The notes beneath the pieces are model-generated. The model saw only the letters and a program-made list of their open reading frames with translations, was not told the origin of the DNA and did no database searches. Below, in pieces: positions 57,269-64,000 of a DNA stretch of 64,000 nt; position 1 is the first letter of the stretch; every line of letters starts with the position of its first letter. The position numbers and the translations under genes were made by a program. The stretch is from Callorhinus ursinus (lineage: Eukaryota; Chordata; Mammalia; Carnivora; Otariidae), in assembly GCF_003265705.1 (NCBI RefSeq), contig NW_020313159.1, forward strand, positions 639,253 through 703,252, written 5' to 3'.

Positions 57269-58359
57269 GGCAAGATGTCTTCCTCCCGTAGGCTGACCAG
57301 CCAGTAGGGGACACAGGATAGCCACGCTCACCAAATATCTGTCAGGATCCAGGATCCTGCCTGACCCACCTGCAGGAGTCAGGAAGGTCAATGTGCCCAT
57401 GCCTCGCCTCCTGGCCAAGCCTCTCCTCTTTGTGCTTCTAGGCCCTCAGCTCCCTGCTGGAAGATTCACCATCCTACCATCTGATGACTCACCTCCAGCC
57501 CAGAATTCCCCGTCTGCCTCCACTCACAGGACTTGTCCTGCTTGCTGTGCCCCAGGGCCCAATTCCAGGTATGCTTCCTAAGGTTGAACCACATGGAATT
57601 GCCAAGGTTTGACCACTTTTGACCTAAAAATATGTTTCATGTACTTCTACCTAATAGCAAGTGTTGAGTGAATTAATATGTAGCAAGAAGGAAACACAGA
57701 CCAACTGACCCTGACCCCCTAGGGGCTTACTCTGGACAGGGAAATACCCTCCTATTTTGTTCATTTCACCTTAAAATCCCAAGGCTTGATCCAGCGTGTA
57801 CTGAAGACAAGAGCACCACCAGGGGCTTTTGCACTCTGTCTACCGTTAGGAGGCCTGGAGAAGTGGGTTCCTTTTGCAGAGCTCCCTCAGGGGTGGTGTC
57901 TTTGGATGTACAAAAGCCCTGATTTAGGGTATTGGGAGAGCTTAGCTCTCTGAATGATATTGATCAAGAAATCCATCAGGTGCCTCTGGGAGAGAAGGAC
58001 TGCGTGGGGGGTGGCTTCCAGAGAGAAGCGCTGAGCAGGGGGCCACTAGTATGGCTGCAAGTCCATCAAAGGTGTTTCTTGTTCCTCATGGTTTTGGCTA
58101 CTCTGGGTGTCCCCCCCCCAAACTTCCATAAAATTCCCGGATCCTCAGCAGCCTGAGACCATTCTGGAGGCACTGGAGGGGGGGCAATGGGTGGACTAAG
58201 GCATCCACTCCTCAAAATCCATCCCTCACCTTCAGACCGTGCCCCCATCTGACAGCTGACAGGTGGGTGAGGGCCGCCCCTGCACACTCCAGCCCCACAC
58301 TGGCTCCTTTGGAAGGTACTGGAATGGCCCACAGCAGTCTGCAGGCTGCCTCTTTCCTC
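57269..58359. other. Unique sequence, no gene seen
   Basis: No recognised feature. A short C run lies at 58110-58118. Confidence 0.5.
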
Positions 58360-58735
58360 CCTGGCCTTTAGCACAGCCAGCAGGTTACTGCCCCTCGCCC
58401 CCAGCAAGACTCATGACTCCCATTGTCACGAACACATTACCACCCTCCACCCTGAATCCAAAGCCCCCAACTACCTTTCCGCCACATGTGGGCTTTCGGT
58501 CAGTGGACAATGTCCTGCACTTCACTCTCTCCTCAAACTGACCACCACCCCCTGCTTTCTGGGCACTGCTGTGTCCTCTCTTCCTCCCACACTCACACCC
58601 AGCACCCACTCCTTGCTCCACTTCTCCTCGCCCGGCCCTCCACCTGGAGTGTCCTTCCTGCAGCTGATACATTCACAATTCTCTTCTTTCAGGGAGGCCC
58701 CATCTTTGCCTTGGAAGCTTCCTGACTCACCCACA
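58360..58735 (+). repeat. Possible L2 LINE 3' fragment
   Basis: The CT-rich sense strand with 'ctccacctggagtgtccttc' (for 'ctgcctggaatgctcttcc'), 'ttcagggaggccccatcttt' and 'ggaagcttcctgactcaccc' (for 'gaagccttccctgaccaccc') fits the L2 3' region. Only 58620-58735 is reasonably convincing; the upstream part is composition-like. Confidence 0.45.
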
Positions 58736-58837
58736 GATGCGTCTGGGGTCTGGGAGACAGGGAGAAAGGTATAGAAGGTGGCACCGTCTGAGTTGGCCAG
58801 CAGCAGCTGGGGTATGTGCACAGAAGTAAAGTAACAC

Positions 58838-59060
58838 ACTCATGTAATGCACACACACTCAAACGTGTGCTCACAGGCTCATGCACACATGCTCATACAC
58901 TCACACTCATGCACACACGCACTCACACTCATGCACACATGCTCATAGGCTCATGCTCAGGTGCTTACACACACATGCACACAGGCTTGTGCACACATGC
59001 TCACAGGCTAATGCACAAATGTGCACACATGCTCTCACAAGCACACACATACACAGATAA
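58838..59060 (+). repeat. CA-rich tandem array (cacatgctca units)
   Basis: Imperfect repeats of 'gctcatgcacacatgctcat', 'cactcacactcatgcacaca' and 'gctcacaggct', i.e. a CA array that has gained a loose longer module. Not coding. Confidence 0.88.
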
Positions 59061-60694
59061 GTAGGAAAAACCTGCAGGAAATCCTCCTGCCAAGGGCAGG
59101 GTCCCTGCAATAGAACAATCACTCAATTCATCCATCTTGGAGACAGGGAGCTTGGTTATGGGGTTTTACCCGGGAGGCTGGTGATGGGTGTGGTCCGCTC
59201 ACCCAGGAGCCCATGGCGAATCCCTAGTTCCTCAAACGAGAGGAAACCAGAAAGTTTACAGGCTTCCATGGGCCAGAGAGAGGTTGCTTCCTTCCTTTTG
59301 GCTTCAAGTATTTACAGCAGAAAATGGGAAGATCCCTGTCAGCAATTTCGGATAACCTTGCTCGAGGTCGGGCGCCATCCTTCTGGTGGGGTGATGGGAA
59401 CTTGAGTTGAGAGCCGCTGCCCAGGGGTTCTGGAACATGGGGCCTCCCAAACATGCTTTCCCAGAGACTGGCGGTTTGTGAGTTCCTTCCGTGTCAGCAC
59501 GTCTTTCCCGCGGCACCGCCTGTCAGTCCTGCCAACCCGTGGAGGTGCAGCCCCTGCATGGGGTCCCCTCATGCGGGGCAGGAGGATGTAAGTGTGGCCC
59601 CTAGTGGTTGCAGCGCGCTAGCCAGCTCAGCCATCCCAGGGGGTCAAGGGATCCCACCCTGCCTGGACCCCCCAAGGAGGGACGGTGCACTCCCGGGGTT
59701 TTTTGGCAGAGTCTGGTGGCCGTGTGGCCGGGACCACACTGTGGCAAACTGAAGCAAGTTCTTCTGGCTGTTTGTCTGTCTGGGGAAGCACTTACGATGT
59801 TCCATTCGACAGATCCCGTCTCCTGATCACTAACGTCCACGTCCACCCACGCTCGCCCTGCCTCCCGGCCCCGCTGCTCACCCACAGACACCCCTCCCCA
59901 CAACGAGCCGGGCTGCATGGACGAGGGCCCACGTGAGCTCCGGGGACAGTCCTGCGGGATATCCCTCATGCCGCGGCTTCTGAGGGCACTGCGCGGGGCC
60001 CAGGCTGAGGGCAGAATCGGTGCTGGAAACCCAATTCTCAGCACCGAGGAAACGGTTCACAAGTCGTGGTCCCGGGACAGACCGTCGCCACATGTTACTT
60101 CGTGAGTGTTTCTAAAGCCTAACACTTTTCTGCGGTGGCCAATTACCCCTTTCCTTGAAAACACAGAATTGGTATTAGCTACACGGCAGATAATCCCAGT
60201 TATTTAACTTAAATATTTATTTACTTTAATTCTCCTTCACTAGACCACAGCCCCTGGAGGTTCCACTCCCCACACGGCTACGGGACCCTGGAGCTCCCAT
60301 CGCTCACTCTCCTGCTGATGCCCGTGCCTGGTGAGTGGCCTCCTCCGCAGGACAAGCCTTGCCCTCAGCCCTGCACTGCCACGAGCGGGGCCACGGGCGG
60401 CGGGAGAAAGTGTCTGCAGAAACACGGACACCTGGGTGCTTGCAGCCCTGGTGAGCAGGTGTTCACCGCCAGGAGAAGGCAGACCAGGACATCACAGGGA
60501 GCTGGGGGTGACCAGCACTCTCACTCCTGACCCCATGAGGACGTCCCCTCACACTCACACAGCGGTGGAAACCTAACCAGCAAGGATGGAATTCCTGTCC
60601 AACCCCGACCCTGAAAACCGCCATTCTCCATCGGTGGAGAAGGAAGAGACGCTCTAGCGACAGGTGGCCATGGGAAAAGCAGCTTTAGGAGGTT
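59061..60694. other. Unique sequence, no gene seen
   Basis: GC-rich with overlapping frames on both strands (minus 59601-60044 and plus 59453-59752 among them) and no recognised domain or repeat. A short AT-rich stretch lies at 60170-60240. Confidence 0.5.
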
Positions 60695-61075
60695 GTGACG
60701 GTCAACGCGATGGGGCCGAGGGGTGTGGGTGGCTGGCGAAACGTCCGGGGCGTTTGTGTGCTGTCCCTACATTAGCAGTTGAACCAAGAGTCTGAACAGA
60801 ACACAGAGGCGGAGGAAGGCTGAATTTGCTCTCTGCTTGACCTGGGATATGCATCTTCTCCTGCTCCTGGCTCTTGGGCCTTTGGACTCTGGGTGGGGCT
60901 TTGCGCTCCCTGGGCCTGCAGCTTGCAGACGGCAGGTGGTGGGACTTGCCGGCGTGTCCATAAATGGTGGGCCAGTTCGTTATACACTTCCCTCTCTCTC
61001 CCTGTCTCTACGTACACCCATCTGTTGGTCCTGCTTCTCTCAGGACGAACTACTCCTTCTGTGACTAACACGGGA
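60695..61075 (+). repeat. Old interspersed repeat, family not named
   Basis: The order of phrases matches a repeat common in placental genomes that I cannot name with confidence: 'gttgtgacggtcaacgcgat' (for 'atgtgtcaacttgac'), 'ggggccgaggggtgtgggtg', 'gaacagaacacagaggcgga' followed by 'ggaaggctgaatttgctctc', 'gcttgacctgggatatgcat', 'cttctcctgctcctggctct' followed by 'tgggcctttggactctgg', 'gcctgcagcttgcagacggc', 'aggtggtgggacttgc' and 'gggccagttcgttatacact'. It has no open frame of interest. Confidence 0.6.
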
Positions 61076-62640
61076 CTGCAGACGCCAGCACAGCACTCGA
61101 CAGCCAGGGACAAGGGGTGCAGCTCATGTGCAGTGAAGACCGTGGTCACACCGGGCAGGTCAGCGCGAGGAGAGGCTGCGGGTGGAGCGCACAGGGGTGC
61201 TCTATGGTGCAGGCTCCACTCCTCCCCACATTCTGGGTCCTCGGGTGGAGGAGGGTCTCAGGAGGAAAGTCAGGCACAGTACCTGAGGGGCAGCGTCTAC
61301 ACAGGTACGTGTGGAGCCTATACTCCAGGGACCCCAGAGGACGACAGTGGCTGGCAGGGAATACACCAACCTGACTTCCAGGAGGCATGTTTGCTCCTGA
61401 AAAAGCCTCACGATTTCCCTATCCATGCAGGGACACGGACAAACCCCAGGTGAGCCCAGCAGACCTGAGTGTGCTCCTTCTCCTCCTGCCTCCACGCCTG
61501 CTGAGGAATGAACTGTCTCTGGACCCAACGGCAAACCTGAAGTCTTGACAGGGCAGGAGGGAAACAGGACACAGCTCTTGTCAGGCTTAGACCTCGATGT
61601 GAGGGACACACACGGCACCGAGCAACATGCACAAAGGAAAGGTTTTTTGAGTCCTTCCTGGCCCAGTATGGAAGGAGCTGTGCAAGGAGATTTCTGTCCA
61701 GAAAACACTGTCCTGAGAAACCACATTTTCTCTGTGTTTCTCCAAAATAACCAGACCATCCCATAATCAGCTCCAATTGAGCGAGGGGGTAAAAGTGAAT
61801 GGAAAATATACGCCAGGGTCATCATTTTAAAATATACATTAATACAAATATTCTGCTAACATAACTACAGTGATCTAAGGAAAATCCTGTTTCTGTAAGC
61901 CGGGCACATTTTGATATACAATGAAGCCACGTGGTTATCCCGTCACTGGCATGCTAAAGGGCTATATTCGGTCCTTTGCTAAGGATGAAACAGCATATCT
62001 TGTTCTTGCTCTCTAGGAATTTATGGGTGAGCTAGAAAAGGTCCTGCTAAACGTGGCCGCCTGTGTCCTAAGGGAGACCCCTGAGTGCCGGGGGTTTCCT
62101 AGTGGCCCGGAACACTCCAACATGGTGAAGACAGGGCACCTTGATGGGACCAGAAATGGGATCTCTTGATGGGATCAAACTGCACGGTGTTTACTAATGA
62201 ATGCCTGTTTAATTCAATGTTTTCAAATGCTTGTTGATGTGTAGGGGAAAATGGAGGCTTCAAGAAAATATCAGGAACCCTCACACACACACGTGCACTC
62301 ATGCACACACGCACGCACAACAACATCCTGCAGCTACTATCTCTTCTTTTTAAAATCATACATATTTCATTAAGCTTCATGCAGAGTGTCTTCTGATTTA
62401 TGGTAATTGTCAACAAAAGCAAAAACACAGATGATTTTAACCCTGCAGTAGCTAGGAGTCACCTGGCATGAAATTATGCTGTGTTTTTCTTAAAAAAGAG
62501 AGGAAGGGTCCAAAACCCTCCATCTCGTTAAACGCCCCGGACCCCGAGTTAAGGAGATGCTGGCCTGAGACAGCGAATCAGGGCAGCACCTGACCCGGTG
62601 GACACCCCACCCCGTGATCCCCGCATGCTCACGGCCTGGA
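61076..62640. other. Unique sequence, no gene seen
   Basis: GC-rich to about 61780, then AT-rich. Includes a short AC run at 62280-62322. The minus frame 61202-61825 (207 codons) has no recognised domain. Confidence 0.5.
62280..62322 (+). repeat. Short AC microsatellite
   Basis: About 40 bp of 'cacacacacacgtgcactca' and 'gcacacacgcacgcac'. Confidence 0.8.
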
Positions 62641-63295
62641 GGACTCTAGTGAGACTCATTTCCATATCAAACCCAATTTAGATGAAACGTCTTGGTTAAA
62701 AAAAAAAAAAAAAGCCAGCGCATCAATAGCCCCTTGATTAGATTTTCATCTCCTGAGCAGACAAATATGAATATTTATTACCATGAATGCAGACTTTCCT
62801 CTTTCCATGGCTCTGATCTTGAATATTATCCACTGCTAATTTTTATGAAAATTTGGGCAACATAATGTTTTCACATAAACTGACAGTTCTTGAGATAATC
62901 CTGTTATTGTCTGGTTGAAAATGACAGCTTCCGCTTATTCATGTGTTAACGAGGGATTAAATATTGTTTTTCATCCCCATAATCTAAGATGGACTGGAAA
63001 TTAAAAATTGAACATTGTATATTAGCAGGGCTTTGAGGACCAGAATTTGTTTGCATTCACTTAGAGAAGATCTGTAAATTAGCAGTTTCACAATCAGTCC
63101 CTTTTATGTTGCTGCCGAAGGCAGCATCATAAAACATCACTGACATTTCTAAAATAAATTCATTACTCTACCTGGTGCACACCAAAATGAAAAGGCTTCC
63201 ATCGGTAAATAAGCCACAAAGAAACAGACAACCCTATGCCAAAGAAATAAAATTGCAACACAATTTACATCGTTTCAACGTCAAGAATTTTTTCG
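62641..63295. other. Strong AT-rich island, candidate conserved element
   Basis: About 650 bp of AT-rich, non-repetitive sequence, the clearest compositional island in the window. It contains 'ccccttgattagattttcat', 'aatatgaatatttattacca', 'cactgctaatttttatgaaa', 'gataatcctgttattgtctg', 'gggattaaatattgttttt', 'gtaaattagcagtttcacaa' and 'gcaacacaatttacatcgtt', plus one A run at 62700-62714. No transposon landmark and no coding frame. It looks like conserved non-coding DNA (enhancer-type), but this is inference. Confidence 0.4.
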
Positions 63296-63768
63296 GGGGC
63301 CCCCCACACTAGAGGGGTGTGTCTACCCCTGGCGCTGGCCACCACTGTCGCTGGAGGGAAGAGCCCTGGTGGGTTATTCACACACGGCCAAGCCTCCCCT
63401 GCTGCCTAGGATGGCTGGGTCTTCCCACCTCAACACCACCACTGGTGAGACTTAATGTATTTGGACCATGTGGTCATTTTTACTTAATTGCTATGGCTGG
63501 ATGTCAGATCAAACCATGGATTTGAAGGGCTTGTGCACAAAACTATCCCATTATGTTTCTAAAAATGCACTCTGTTATTTTTTTACCTCCCTCCTCGTTT
63601 GGTAGAATGTTTTACTTTTCCACTAATTGTTCAACATGGTCTAGGAACATAGCACATATATGTTTTTGGACGTTAGCTTTTCTCAACACTATCTTTTGGA
63701 ACTAATATGCAAAAGTGACCCGAAGTTTAATCAGACACTAACAAGACAGGTTTGACCATGGGTCAGTG
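63296..63768. other. Unique sequence, no gene seen
   Basis: No recognised feature. Short frames only. Confidence 0.5.
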
Positions 63769-64000
63769 TTAGGGGCTGAGCTGGAACCCCCATCCACATG
63801 TTGAACCCTTATTGCCAGGACCTCGGAAGGCGACTGTATGTGGAGATGGGGCCTTTACAGAGATGACGAAGTCAGAATGCGGTCCTAGGGTGGGCACGGA
63901 TCCAATCCGACCGGCGTCCTTAATGAGAAGGGGTCAGGACAGACACACCCAGAGGAGGACCACGGGAGGACCACGGGAGGACCACGGGAGGACCACGGGA
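63769..64000 (+). mobile_element. MaLR/MLT1-type LTR, cut by window end
   Basis: Sense LTR of the MaLR family: 'ttaggggctgagctggaacc', 'cccatccacatgttgaaccc', 'ttgccaggacctcggaaggc', 'gtatgtggagatggggcctt', 'tacagagatgacgaagtcag', 'ccaatccgaccggcgtcctt', 'ggacagacacacccagagga'. The next phrase, normally 'agaccatgtgaagacacaggga', is replaced by an 11-bp tandem expansion that reaches the last base. No viral genes visible. Confidence 0.75.
63957..64000 (+). repeat. 11-bp tandem repeat, four copies
   Basis: Four perfect copies of ggaccacggga (63957, 63968, 63979 and 63990), the last ending at base 64000. It lies inside the LTR and probably continues outside the window. Confidence 0.95.

Noticed and set aside
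1..64000. Telomeric or centromeric satellite, suggested by GC-rich, minisatellite-dense DNA
   Set aside because: I saw no TTAGGG arrays or long alpha-type satellite; a subtelomeric position is possible but not shown.
1..64000. tRNA or rRNA genes
   Set aside because: The only tRNA-like sequences are the heads of SINEs and MIRs, which are retroposons rather than functional tRNA genes.

Overview
This window is nuclear DNA from a mammal, almost certainly a carnivoran, and most likely an arctoid (bear, seal, mustelid or raccoon group). The evidence is five copies of the carnivore tRNA-Lys-derived SINE (Can-SINE/SINEC). Their heads read GGCGCCTGGGTGGCTCAG, and the copies with the usual body carry a 'CTGCTCAGCGGGGAG' segment and an (AAATAAAT) plus poly(A) tail. 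None has the canid-type head (ATCCCTGGGTGGCGCAGCGG) or the felid-type body (GCTGACAGCTCAGAGCC). The window also holds older placental repeats: L1M, MIR, L2, MER5-type hAT elements and MaLR/MLT1-type LTRs. There is no sign of bacterial gene organisation.

I find no protein-coding gene, exon, tRNA, rRNA or known ncRNA that I can support. The DNA is mostly GC-rich and CpG-rich, so stop codons are scarce and long chance ORFs appear on both strands. None shows a recognisable domain, splice structure or family signature. I read the window as intergenic or intronic.

Layout. Positions 1-8.3 kb are GC-rich unique sequence with one MIR. From 8.3 to 9.55 kb lies a 5'-truncated antisense L1 with decayed ORF2 C-terminal coding. 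From 11.5 to 13.35 kb there is a GT microsatellite, a perfect 73-bp inverted repeat with a 1.3-kb spacer, a MIR and a MaLR LTR. From 13.4 to 23.5 kb there is unique sequence with a 16-17-bp minisatellite containing an assembly gap, a MER5 copy and an AC-rich tract. From 23.5 to 36 kb there are SINEs, two old L1 remnants (one hosting a 44-bp VNTR) and a composite SINE-SINE insertion. From 36 to 47 kb there is unique sequence with several AT-rich islands (possible conserved non-coding elements), a second MaLR LTR next to a CpG-dense block, and a SINE with diverged target duplications. From 47 to 64 kb there are MIR and L2 copies, a roughly 970-bp 15-bp VNTR, an antisense MaLR LTR, a second CpG-dense patch, an ATCC tetranucleotide array, CA-rich arrays, a strong AT-rich island at 62.6-63.3 kb, and a final LTR with an 11-bp tandem expansion cut by the window end.

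The most interesting signals are structural: the perfect inverted repeat (11520-11592 against 12910-12982), which looks like a template-switch event or an assembly artefact; a two-SINE unit (35001-35449) flanked by a single target-site duplication, best explained by mobilisation of a read-through transcript; and minisatellites that grew inside older transposons. I see no evidence of an undescribed protein system. Repeat family names and boundaries come from recalled consensus patterns and are approximate.
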